Below the pieces are notes generated by a model. The model was not told where the DNA came from, ran no database searches, and saw only the letters and a program-made list of their open reading frames with translations. A DNA stretch of 64,000 nt, from the NCBI GenBank assembly GCA_030374765.1, contig JARGXX010000095.1, positions 2,790,001 to 2,854,000 on the forward strand, written 5' to 3'. Positions 22,219-31,127 of the stretch are shown piece after piece (position 1 is the first letter of the stretch; every line of letters starts with the position of its first letter). A program made the position numbers and the translations under genes. This stretch comes from Agarophyton chilense. Taxonomy: Eukaryota; Rhodophyta; Florideophyceae; Gracilariales; Gracilariaceae.

Positions 22219-22938
22219 TTACACTTGTGCTCTCTCTAACACGAAAATATGACCTTTGCTATCTCTCCCAACTCTGAGAGATTCGTCCAAGTAGGTGATA
22301 TCCAGATATCCATCGGGGTTGAAAATCTGAGTGAGCAAGGGCATGTTTGACCCAAGCAGGGCCTCAAAAGACGGTGGCTCCAGGGCAGTTGCTGTTGTGG
22401 ATACATTCACTCGCACTCTGCTCACAACGTGATATTCAGCGGTTATCGTAAACGTTCCCGACGCTCCGGTCAAGAGCTTAAATTCCACGACGTTTTTGCT
22501 TTGGCGGTTGGAAGGGTCAATGAACTGGAAGAAGTTTCCGAGCTTGACCAGTCCCGGCTTGCGAGGTGAGGAAATTGCAAGCCGAACTCTCTTTCTTCCC
22601 AGGATCTCTAACGTGGTGTACAGCAAGCGCCACGAGCCAGCCGCAGCTTTTGCGTCGTGTGATGTTGGATTCGGGTTGGGATTGTTGCATTCGAGGTCTT
22701 TTATGAAGGAATCGAGCGTGTCTCGCTGGTGTTGTTCAAGTCCAAATATGCCTCTGTCGCTTCCAGCAATTGTATCAATTTGCTGCCTGAGATTGGAAAC
22801 GGCGGTGGTATCAGCTGAACAGAGCAACACAGATGTGCGCGGACCACGAAGCGTGCATGCTGAGCTTTCCTGAAACGGGTGGGACTTTGGGGTCAAATTG
22901 CGCGATGGGCCAAAGAAAGGAAGGACGAACGTGATCAT
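22219..22938 (-). CDS. Plastid lipid-associated protein / fibrillin (PAP family)
   Basis: The 239-residue product is a fibrillin, a lipid-binding lipocalin-like protein of plastoglobules and thylakoids. The N-terminus (about 45 residues) is rich in Ser, Thr, Pro and basic residues with few acids, as expected of a plastid-targeting peptide. The mature part shows the family landmarks in order: LRQQIDTIAGSDRGIFG, NNPNPNPTS, GSWRLLYTT near residue 104, and the C-terminal PDGYLDITYLDESLRVGR followed by IFVLER. It is intronless. The 5' end faces the DHH-CBS gene across 336 bp. Which of the fibrillin subgroups it belongs to cannot be decided by eye. Confidence 0.92.
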   Translation of the reverse strand: MITFVLPFFGPSRNLTPKSHPFQESSACTLRGPRTSVLLCSADTTAVSNLRQQIDTIAGSDRGIFGLEQHQRDTLDSFIKDLECNNPNPNPTSHDAKAAAGSWRLLYTTLEILGRKRVRLAISSPRKPGLVKLGNFFQFIDPSNRQSKNVVEFKLLTGASGTFTITAEYHVVSRVRVNVSTTATALEPPSFEALLGSNMPLLTQIFNPDGYLDITYLDESLRVGRDSKGHIFVLERAQV

Positions 22939-23274
22939 GACTGATGACCGATTGCGGGGTAGATAAACTTTTTATCTGCTGGCTATCTGTTGCTTGCACT
23001 CCCAGTGGCCCCTACCGCTGTCTCCTATTCCTGCGAAGACATCCAGGAGAGAGCGACGGGTGCATCCACGAAGGTGTTAGCCGCATGCACAGATCAGCAT
23101 GTGAAATGGATGCTTTACGCAAAAGATAGGGAGGTGCAGTATACCAGGCCACGTGTGAAGGCTCTCGACCACTGAATTGAGCGCAGATGCAAACACGACG
23201 CCTGGACCCGTGGACTCGACAAAACCGAAGGGCAGCTTGAATAGCGGTGCGCACCATCGGGCCCGGTGCGCGAC
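22939..23274. promoter_or_regulatory. Shared divergent promoter region
   Basis: 336 bp separate the start codons of the minus-strand fibrillin gene and the plus-strand DHH-CBS gene, so both promoters must lie here. No specific element can be named with confidence. The interval also marks the change from moderate to high G+C. Confidence 0.55.
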
Positions 23275-25107
23275 ATGAGGCGCCTCTGCGTCGCGTTCAC
23301 CTCCGTGCCGCTACTGAGCGCGCGCACCAGCACTCTTCTCGCCCCGTACGTGCTCGCAGCAACGCGAACAGCGCGACAAACACCAAGACGGCGCTCTTCC
23401 CCGCGAGCTTGCTCGTCACATAAACCGTCGCAATCATCGCAACCATCGCAATCATCGCAACCATCGCAATCATCGCAATCATCGCAATCATCGCAACCAT
23501 CGCAATCATCGCAATCGTCGCAATCGTCGCAATCGTCGCAATCGTCAGAAGCGTCACAATCGCACGCGCGCTCGCTCAAGACGCACCACCCGACTCGCGC
23601 CAGTGCGGGAGATGGAAATGAAAGCGCCGACGGCAGCGCCTGGGCGCACGAAGGCGGCGCCGCAGCGCACAAGGATCTTGACGTGGTGCTGACGCACTCC
23701 ACAGCCGACTTCGACTCGCTGGCGGCCGCGGTGGGACTCGCCAAGTTGCGCGGCCCGCAGACGGTGGTTGTGACGCCGGGTGGCGAGTCACCGGCAGTTC
23801 GTCGCTTTCTGGCGCTGCATCGGCAGCTGTACAAGATTGTCAACGTGCATGCGGTCGATCCGAAGCGCTTGCGGTGGGTGGGCATTGTTGACACCGTACG
23901 CTCCGACCGACTGGGCGTGGCGGCTGAGTGGCCCGCGCACGCGCAGCACGTTGAGGTGTACGATCACCACATCGGGCGCCAATGCGATATCCGCAATGAT
24001 AACCTCACCGTTGTGGTGGACGCTGTGGGCGCTGTCGCCACCATCATTTGCGAGAAACTGCGCGAAGCGGGCGTGGAGCTCACGGCGGCCGAGGCCACGT
24101 TGTTGGCGCTCGCCATTCACTCGGACACCGCCTCTCTCACTTTAGAGCACACGACGGCGCGCGACGTGCACGCGCTGGGATGGCTCATGTCGCAAGGCGC
24201 CATTCAGCGCTCCATCGCCGAGTTCTCACACACAATGCTCACGGACGAGCAGCAGACGGCGCTCAGCACCGCGCTGGCGCGTCTGGAGCGGCACGGCGTC
24301 AACGGCGTACAGATTGCATCGCTCATTCTTAACGGCAGCACGTTCCTCAAGGGCATGAGCGCGGTAGCCACCGACGTGTTGCAAATCGCTAACGTGGACG
24401 TGCTCATCCTGGCTTACCTCAACTCGCGCGGCCGCCGCTCCAAGCGCAAGCATCGGGCCGCACCCGACGTTGTCGAGCGTGACGACGCTCGCGGAGACAT
24501 CAAACAGCTGTCCATCATTGCGCGCGCACACGCGCGCGTAGATGGAATCGACTTTGCGCGCTTGTTACAGCCGCTGGGCGGCGGCGGTCACGCGCGCGCC
24601 GCTTCTGCGTCGCTAAAAGTCACTGAGCAGCGCGCGCGGCAAATCGTGCAGCAACTTGTTGCTGACGCGTCCAAACAGATACCGCGGCCGCGGCCGGTGT
24701 CGCATTTCATGAGCACGGAACTGGTGACGGTGTTGCCCACAGCGTCTTTACGACAAGCGCGCGCGCTCATGGCGCTGCACGGGCATGAGATGCTGCCCGT
24801 TGTGAATGAGGACATGGCTCTGCTGGGCCTTATCTCCGCTCAGGACGTGGCGCTTGCGAAGAGGAAGCGCGCGGACGACGGGCTCTCTGTGCCGGTTGCT
24901 GCGTGGATGCACCAGAATGTTGTGAGCGTGGGGCCGAGCACGCCGTTCTACCAGGCGGCGAAGATGGTGGCCGAGGACACGGCCGGATTGCTGCCCGTGG
25001 TGGAGCAGCACCGGCTGGTGGGCGTCATCACTCGCATGGACGTGCTCGTGGCCAGACGCCTCGTGCCTGACAAGATGAATCATGATACGCATCGGCGATG
25101 GACGTGA
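23275..25107 (+). CDS. DHH-DHHA1 phosphoesterase-like protein with paired CBS domains
   Basis: The 610-residue product starts at the ATG at 23275. Residues 1-50 are basic and Arg/Ser-rich (MRRLCVAFTS...), suggesting organelle targeting. Residues 51-93 form a Ser-Gln repeat. The DHH domain begins VVLTHSTADFDSLAAAVG (metal ligands DFD at 145-147), with VDT near 204 and YDHH near 225. The DHHA1 part carries GGGGHARAASA near 440, a nucleic-acid or nucleotide-binding loop. Two CBS motifs follow (HFMSTELVTVLP and WMHQNVVSVGPS). Known relatives in cyanobacteria carry the DHH-CBS module fused to a tRNA nucleotidyltransferase; here the chain ends after the CBS pair. Probable manganese-dependent phosphoesterase; substrate unknown. 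Confidence 0.88.
   Translation: MRRLCVAFTSVPLLSARTSTLLAPYVLAATRTARQTPRRRSSPRACSSHKPSQSSQPSQSSQPSQSSQSSQSSQPSQSSQSSQSSQSSQSSEASQSHARSLKTHHPTRASAGDGNESADGSAWAHEGGAAAHKDLDVVLTHSTADFDSLAAAVGLAKLRGPQTVVVTPGGESPAVRRFLALHRQLYKIVNVHAVDPKRLRWVGIVDTVRSDRLGVAAEWPAHAQHVEVYDHHIGRQCDIRNDNLTVVVDAVGAVATIICEKLREAGVELTAAEATLLALAIHSDTASLTLEHTTARDVHALGWLMSQGAIQRSIAEFSHTMLTDEQQTALSTALARLERHGVNGVQIASLILNGSTFLKGMSAVATDVLQIANVDVLILAYLNSRGRRSKRKHRAAPDVVERDDARGDIKQLSIIARAHARVDGIDFARLLQPLGGGGHARAASASLKVTEQRARQIVQQLVADASKQIPRPRPVSHFMSTELVTVLPTASLRQARALMALHGHEMLPVVNEDMALLGLISAQDVALAKRKRADDGLSVPVAAWMHQNVVSVGPSTPFYQAAKMVAEDTAGLLPVVEQHRLVGVITRMDVLVARRLVPDKMNHDTHRRWT
23424..23550 (+). repeat. 9-bp coding microsatellite in the DHH-CBS gene
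   Basis: Tandem units of TCGCAATCA and TCGCAACCA (with CGT variants) run for about 125 bp and encode Ser-Gln-Ser/Pro repeats between the putative targeting peptide and the DHH domain. Length variation would keep the frame. Confidence 0.9.
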
Positions 25108-26301
25108 CGGCACTAATGGTTTTACCTGAGACGGCTTGGCACTATGTGGATAGAGTACGCAATGGTGTGTGTGTGGGTGTGTTGTAATGAGAAAAGGCTC
25201 GCGTGCGCGCTCTCTACAGTAGGTACGAAGGGTAGCAAATTGGCCAACTTATTCACGCTGCCAGCTCTACTAGATAGCTAGCTAGTGGGGGGCGGCGGAA
25301 CGCAAAGCAATGCGCATGGCGAGATTCTCTCCGCCGCACGTGACGCCACACTGCAATTTTTGAAGCAAGCCAGCACGGGCACACCGCCATTCCCACACCA
25401 TTTAAACATGCGAACGGTAAGTCAAACTGCGCGCAACATCTCGTCGCCGTTGCACCCACCTCATCCACACCATTGTACTTTTCATTGTACTTTGTGTTGT
25501 ACCTTGATGCCTGTCTCGGCGTCAACGGAAAGCTTCAAGCTGTGCGTTTCAACTGCCAAGAAACTGTTTTGACGTTCGGTATTTGATTTGTTCGCAAAAC
25601 CATAACAAGCACTAACAACCTCTAACAAGCTCCTCCAATCTAACGTCAAACCATATCATTCTCCTCTCCTCCTTAATAACCAACCCCATCTATCTACCAT
25701 TCGCACATTGCTTTCTCCGTGAACATGATGCTGATAATTCGACGCTCTCCACAACCACCCTTAGAAAGCGACGTGATTGCCACGGTGCAGAGGTCCACAG
25801 CGCTCTTGCTTATTTTATCCAACAAACGAGAACAAGCAATGTAAGGTTCTGTTAGGTTGCGACACAATCTCACTGTTAGCTCCAAACGCGCTTGAGAATG
25901 CACTGTTTCACTGCAATTAGTCAGCCGGTGGCCACAGCCTGTGCAACGTTTGTAAGCTTTGCAAAACGGGCACGGTTTGCTCCTACCAATATATCTTGTT
26001 GTAGCACCTGTTCGTTGGTTACTTTTTTCACCAATTTCAACGTTCAACGTTCGCAACGTGCTACAACTTTTCTCTGCTGCCGTACAGATACAGTCGGTCG
26101 TAGTGGCCAGCACTGCCCTTGATACTCGTTCTTGTGTTGACGCGCTAGGGTTCTTGCTGCATAAGAGTGTGTTCACTCTTGTTTTCGTCCACTCTACTCC
26201 CGCCCACATAAGTGACGTAGCAAACGATCGCTTTCGGGTAGGAGCGACGCAACTACCCACAAACCTATACCAATTGTGCTCCTTTTCATTCCGCCGCAGC
26301 A
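25108..26301. other. Intergenic region with one uncertain minus-strand ORF
   Basis: Nearly 1.2 kb between two plus-strand genes. The minus strand of 25694-26302 is open for about 200 codons and contains CPFCKAYKRCTGCGHRLTNC, a Cys-rich pattern that could bind metal, but it lacks an early ATG and resembles no family I recognise. The stretch just before 26302 must also serve as promoter of the Myb/SANT-like gene. Treat the ORF as unproven. Confidence 0.35.
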
Positions 26302-27762
26302 ATGAGCAACCTGGATCTGTTGATTCAGGCTTCGGTGCTAGTGGAGTCCAAAAAGCTGCACAGCATGGACAAGTTTGAGGCGCTGCACGGTGAGCTCAAC
26401 GCATCTGTGGAGGCACGCATGTCCACCTGGGCGGCCATCAGCGACCTACTCTCCTCCGCGCAGTGCACGCTGCACTACTTGAAGCAGCTTAAACAGCGAA
26501 AGGAAGTACACTTTAAAATGCACGAGTGCGAGAAGGAATTCTCGTGTATCTTAAGTTCAGTGTTGCAGTTGTACAACCAAGAGCGCAAGTTGCTGCACGC
26601 AGTGAAACGGCAGATCATTGACGTGTTTGCAGGCAAGAACGGTTTGGCGCAAAGCTGTGCTAAAAGAGGTGGTGATGAGAGGAGGTTCGAGAGTGCGGAG
26701 GCCGTGGAGGTCACGACAGCTGAAGGGCTCGTCTTCCCCTCGGACGTCGGAAGGGCAGGCGAAGCGGTCAGGGCGACGCAGGCCGTTAGGGCGACGCAGG
26801 CCGTTAGGGCGACGCAGGCCGTTAGGGCGACGCAGGCCGGTAGGGCGACGCCGGCCGTTTGGGAGACGCAGGCCGTTTGGACCACCGAAGCTGTGAGGGG
26901 GACGGAGGCCGTCGAGGCCGAGGAGATCGAGGCGGAGGCTATGAAGGAGGGGGCTATGGAGGCGGGGTCTATGGAGGCGGGGTCGATGAAGGCGGAGGCT
27001 ATACAGCCGCAGGGTGTGGAGGCGGAGGCTATACAGCCAGAGGCTATGGAGGCTGAGGCTGTGCGTGGCGTCAAGGTCGAGGACACGGGTGCGGTACAAG
27101 GCGTTGAGGCAAACGACAAGCTATGCATAGAGCCAGTACTGGCGCCCAAGGACAGAAGGAGCTTCAGTCCGCCAGGGCAGAAGAACATGGCAACGCAAAC
27201 TATGTTAAAGAAGGCATTTTGCGTGACAGGCGACAGGGGCAGCGGAGGGCCCGACGCGTCTCAGGCTGTGCGAGAGCGATCTGAAGGGGGTGCACACGGA
27301 GATGAGACGAGGCGCATGGAGAGGAAAACGGGATTGAAGAGAGGGGAGGCGGATGTGGGAGATGGAGAGGCGCCACGGGCGGCGGAAAGCAGCGAGGACA
27401 GCCAAGAGGCTCATGAGACGCGCTGGAAGCGCGAAAGAGCAGCAGGCGGCAGCGCAGGTGGGGCGCAGGTCAGAAGCAGAAGGCGGCGGTGCACAGACAG
27501 CGGGGGTGAAGGGGCGGCGCCGGCGACGAAACGACGGCGCATCAACTGGACGGCCGAAGAGAATCGCACTTTCATTGCGTTGGTGTGCAGATTCAAGCGG
27601 CTGGGGGAGGCGGAGATGAGACGATGCGTGGCAAAACACTTTGCCGCGCGGCGTACACATGAGCAGTGCGCGAATCATTTGCGCATCTTGCGCGCGAAGG
27701 GCGTGCTGCCGCCGGGAGAAGACGGCGGCGGGGAGAAGGGCGGCCGTGAGGTGCGGCGCTGA
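26302..27762 (+). CDS. Myb/SANT-like nuclear protein with repetitive middle
   Basis: The 486-residue product has a helical N-terminal region (about residues 1-115, heptad-like, probably coiled coil). A low-complexity middle follows with tandem VRATQA units and Glu/Ala/Met-rich repeats. The Arg-rich C-terminal part ends in a Myb/SANT-like domain: KRRRINWTAEENRTFIALV... and HEQCANHLRILRAKG at about 410-470. The KRRR cluster just before the domain could be a nuclear localisation signal. Function is probably DNA- or chromatin-binding, inferred from the domain only. The gene is intronless and starts at the first ATG (26302). The middle is probably disordered and length-variable. Confidence 0.75.
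   Translation: MSNLDLLIQASVLVESKKLHSMDKFEALHGELNASVEARMSTWAAISDLLSSAQCTLHYLKQLKQRKEVHFKMHECEKEFSCILSSVLQLYNQERKLLHAVKRQIIDVFAGKNGLAQSCAKRGGDERRFESAEAVEVTTAEGLVFPSDVGRAGEAVRATQAVRATQAVRATQAVRATQAGRATPAVWETQAVWTTEAVRGTEAVEAEEIEAEAMKEGAMEAGSMEAGSMKAEAIQPQGVEAEAIQPEAMEAEAVRGVKVEDTGAVQGVEANDKLCIEPVLAPKDRRSFSPPGQKNMATQTMLKKAFCVTGDRGSGGPDASQAVRERSEGGAHGDETRRMERKTGLKRGEADVGDGEAPRAAESSEDSQEAHETRWKRERAAGGSAGGAQVRSRRRRCTDSGGEGAAPATKRRRINWTAEENRTFIALVCRFKRLGEAEMRRCVAKHFAARRTHEQCANHLRILRAKGVLPPGEDGGGEKGGREVRR
26767..26892 (+). repeat. 18-bp coding minisatellite in the SANT-like gene
   Basis: About six or seven 18-bp units of the form GTTAGGGCGACGCAGGCC encode repeated Val-Arg-Ala-Thr-Gln-Ala. The first four or five are nearly identical, the last ones degenerate. 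Because the unit is a multiple of three, copy changes keep the frame. Confidence 0.9.
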
Positions 27763-28005
27763 GAGGGGGGTGGGGGGGGGGGTGAGGTGCTTTTGCTCAA
27801 GTGATGTAATAGACATATATGTAACAGAGATTGATTGCGCACGTGCGCGACGTGCGACGCGCGCGTGGTGGCGCCATGGCTCGTCTTGCTTTTTTGGCGC
27901 GCGTACACGCTCGCTGCCTTTGAAGGTACGGAGCTGTAATTCGTTGCTTGGGGTGGCTGCGCGCGCGGGCTCTCTCTCCCTCTCCGTCTCTCTCTGTCTT
28001 TCTCT

Positions 28006-28092
<87 letters not shown>

Positions 28093-28703
28093 CCTCTGTC
28101 TCTCGCGCCGTGGAGCTCGCGCAAACGACCGCAAGTGGTTTTCGCCTGAAAGGCACCCAAGCCGCTACGTGCACGCGTGCGCTTTCGTCGCAGCCCCAAA
28201 AGACACACACACTCACACACTCACACACCTCCCCCGTCGCGTGCGTCACACGCGCCCACACTACGCACAGCCGCGTAAGCCGCCCCCCCCCCCCATCCCC
28301 ACACGCGCCCGTTACAGTTGCCATCCCGCGCAGGCAGCAAACTGCTTTTTTGCGCGCCCCCCCCTGCGAGCGCGCACCCGCAGCTTGCACATTTCATTCC
28401 GATCACGCCAAGCAAAAGTGCAAAAAAAAAAGACCGCGCTGCGGTGGGGGACGCCGTTTGGGTGGGCGTCGCGGTCGGTCGTGCGTGCGTGCGTGCGTGT
28501 GCTGCGCGCGACCTGCGCCCTTTTGCCCTTCTGCTGCTCGCCTCCCGCTGCCGCGCTCATTGTGGAAGACGCGCGTGGTGCCCAGCCGAGGCCTTCTCCG
28601 CACTTCCTCCACCCCCTCCCCACCCTCCTTACCCCTTTCCTGCTTACCCATTGCCGCTTACCCATTGCCGCTTACCCATTGCCGCTTACCCCGTCCCCCA
28701 TCC
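27763..28703. other. Intergenic region between SANT-like and PAP2 genes
   Basis: About 940 bp, strongly pyrimidine-rich on the plus strand in its second half, holding a long CT microsatellite, CA/AC runs near 28202-28230, poly-C runs near 28285, and a triple of TTACCCATTGCCGC near 28640-28690. Long open frames here are by-products of repeats and are not called. The PAP2 promoter should be included. Confidence 0.5.
27969..28105 (+). repeat. CT dinucleotide microsatellite
   Basis: A nearly uninterrupted CT tract (perfect from about 28011 to 28085) flanked by imperfect CT/TTTCTC units. It lies about 600 bp upstream of the PAP2 start codon. Such homopyrimidine tracts can form triplex structures and vary in length. 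Confidence 0.95.
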
Positions 28704-29891
28704 ATGCAGCGCCCCGGCTCCAGCCCGTCGTCAGGCGCCGCCGAGCGTCCCGTCTCCCCGTCGCCAGCCACCTCCAACCACACCGCCGCCCCGCCGCAAA
28801 GCGCCGCAAAGCATCCGTCGTCCCAGTCGCACTGCGCCCCCCGCTCGGCCCGCTTCATGTTACCGCCGCGCACGCGCTTCCAACTGCCCTTCCCCTCACT
28901 CTTGGAGCGTGGTTTTGCCGCCTTTGACGATCGAGTCGTCGCCTTGTGTCAGCGTCGCACCGACGGGCTCGTGCATCTCGTCAGCATGGCCCTCACTTTC
29001 TTCACCTCCATCGAGGTGTCGCTCGTCGCCCCCCCTACGCTTTACGCCCTCGGCTACGACATGGCCGCCGGTCTATGCTCCTCTGTGCTGCTCGTGCTCG
29101 GCATCGTCAGCCAGGTTCCCAAGAAATTCATCTTCCGCCCGCGCCCTTGGATGGTCGGCCGCGCCCTTCCCATCCGCCAAGACCGCACCTCCAGCTTTCC
29201 ATCGCGCGCCGTCGTGTGTGCCGTCGTCTTTTCGTGGCTCATGGCTCAATCGCTGCACTTGGAGGGTCTGTTGCCTCACCCGCTCAATCCGCTCAAATTA
29301 TGGCTTGCCATTCTCGCCGCCGCCTCGCTCACTGCCTTTGCGCGCATCAACGTCGGCGCTCATTACCCCTCCGACACCATTCTGGGCTTTGTGCTGGGCG
29401 TCTTTGTCATCACCTGTGGCAGTCGTCTGGAGCGCCGCGTGTGGCATCGCGCCTGCCCGCTTTCCGCTGCTTACGCCACTCCGCACACCGCCTCCTTCAC
29501 CAGCTACACCCAGCTGCCGGCAGCCACCCCGCCCCGTATCATGGCCGCCATGACACTACTGGCTTACGCCATGACCTTCGTCTCTGTGCAGGGCTTTTGG
29601 GTCAAATGCAGCTACGTTTACGGCCTCCTCATGGCATGCGCTACCTTTCGCGCCTCGTATCTGTGCCCCCACGAGCACGCGCGCTTTGCGCACCTCATGG
29701 AAAATGGATCGGCGCGCCAGCATCTGGGCGCGCTTGCTACCTTCGCCACCCTGCTTTTGTTTGGCATGTTCACGCGCGCCAAGAAAGGTGTCTTTCGCAT
29801 CGTCTCCTTCTCGCTCATTTACGTCGGCACCCTTCTTGCGCTCATCGTGTGGAGACTTGCTGTGCAACGCACCGCCCTTGGCCACACGTAA
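28704..29891 (+). CDS. PAP2-superfamily membrane phosphatase (lipid-phosphate type)
   Basis: The ATG at 28704 gives 395 residues: a Ser/Pro-rich N-terminal 50, then a polytopic PAP2 domain. PAP2 enzymes remove phosphate from lipid phosphates or polyprenyl diphosphates at membranes. Motif 1 is KKFIFRPRP at 130-138 (K-x6-RP). Motif 3 is RINVGAHYPSD (R204-x5-H210-x3-D214), intact. Motif 2, usually PSGH or PSxH, reads SFPSRAV at 154-160, without a His at the usual place. Further membrane segments follow to the C-terminus. Intronless. The open frame extends upstream only through CT repeats, so the internal ATG is preferred. Substrate unknown. Confidence 0.85.
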   Translation: MQRPGSSPSSGAAERPVSPSPATSNHTAAPPQSAAKHPSSQSHCAPRSARFMLPPRTRFQLPFPSLLERGFAAFDDRVVALCQRRTDGLVHLVSMALTFFTSIEVSLVAPPTLYALGYDMAAGLCSSVLLVLGIVSQVPKKFIFRPRPWMVGRALPIRQDRTSSFPSRAVVCAVVFSWLMAQSLHLEGLLPHPLNPLKLWLAILAAASLTAFARINVGAHYPSDTILGFVLGVFVITCGSRLERRVWHRACPLSAAYATPHTASFTSYTQLPAATPPRIMAAMTLLAYAMTFVSVQGFWVKCSYVYGLLMACATFRASYLCPHEHARFAHLMENGSARQHLGALATFATLLLFGMFTRAKKGVFRIVSFSLIYVGTLLALIVWRLAVQRTALGHT

Positions 29892-30869
29892 GCGCCTGAC
29901 GGAGCGTTTTTTTTTTTTTTTCTGCTGTTCTTGGATTCCTGTTCTCTTCCTCTCTTCATCCCCCTTTGTGCGCGTGATACGTGTGGGTAATCACGATGAC
30001 AATGCGCGCGCCTTTCACGCCAACACTTGACGCAGCGTGAGAGGGCTGTGCCGAGGCGGGCGGCGGGGGGATGGCGTATAGCAGAGAAACAGGGGTCAGT
30101 TCTTTTTGTGCCGCCCGCGCCGCCATTCTGGCGCCGTTCGGCGACAGAGCGTTGGAGAGTGCGCCGCCAAATGCGTTTTGCTGCTGTCAAACATCGCCCG
30201 CACAGGCGCACGCAAGCCATCACGTCGCGTGCGCCCACCGCCCGCAGCCGCTGCATCGGAGTCGTTGTAGAGTAGCGCCGCCGGTGCTTTGCACCGCGTT
30301 TCACAACTAACTGACATAAAGCAATCATTCTGTCACAATTTCCTCGTCCAAAGTTTGTTCAGCCTCATCCTTTCCTTCCTTCTCTCACGACTCCTCCACC
30401 TCGGCAACATCACATCTCACGGCAAACCCCCCCCCCCCTACTGCGTAATCCAACGACGGTTCGCAACACGTGGGTGTGCTTGCCTCTGCGACAACGCAAG
30501 CGACGGGTGAAGGCGAAAATACCCGGCGTAACGGAGGTAGGAAAAGATTGATTTCTGACCAATGAATAGCAACATCAAGAACCCAACTCAAAAGTTCATC
30601 TCACGCGCCGTGGGATTGGGAGTGCCCTAAAACCTTGGACATTCACAGCAGTTCCACCAAGTAGTGTTCCCATTGCAATTACTCCATAACGTGTAGTGCA
30701 TTTATTGGCTCAACGACTTGACCATTTCCAAGAAATGGAAGACGTCCTATTATTTTTGGAATATGTGGGCGTCATCTTTTGGAAGTGACGCGGTGGCCCT
30801 GACTAGACAATAACCGACATCGAAAATAAAAGTCTTTTTTAACTAAAAAGGCCCAAGTAGATGAATGTG
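29892..30869. other. End of the gene island
   Basis: A poly-T tract at 29907-29920 (3' region of the PAP2 gene), a poly-C run near 30428-30437 and short frames only. G+C falls from about 30.3 kb onward. No gene recognised. Confidence 0.45.
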
Positions 30870-31127
30870 ATATCCCTAGTACGCTAAGGTCCAAAAAAAA
30901 TGGATTCTATGAGAAATGCAGATGAGATCGTTTTGTTCTTATGTGCGATAATTTGGCCTTTAAAACGCCTAACTTTGACGGCCCCTAGCTCTCTAACCGT
31001 TTAATTTGATCCAATTCTGAGTTCACGACTGTGTTTAGCGGTCTTTTCCCGACCTTCCAGGTTTCCAAACTTTGCAATCGAAGCTTAATTGCTGTGTCTG
31101 TAGCCAAATTACTCCAAGTCTTCCACC

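Noticed and set aside
23788-24120. Overlapping antisense ORFs in the DHH-CBS gene
   Set aside because: Expected shadows of a G+C-rich coding sequence.
26475-27188. 237-codon minus-strand ORF
   Set aside because: Mirror of the repetitive middle of the SANT-like gene; Ala/Ser/Thr shadow composition without domain.
27205-28134. Long minus-strand ORFs of Arg-Glu repeats
   Set aside because: They are translations of the CT microsatellite and of the antisense strand of the SANT-like gene.
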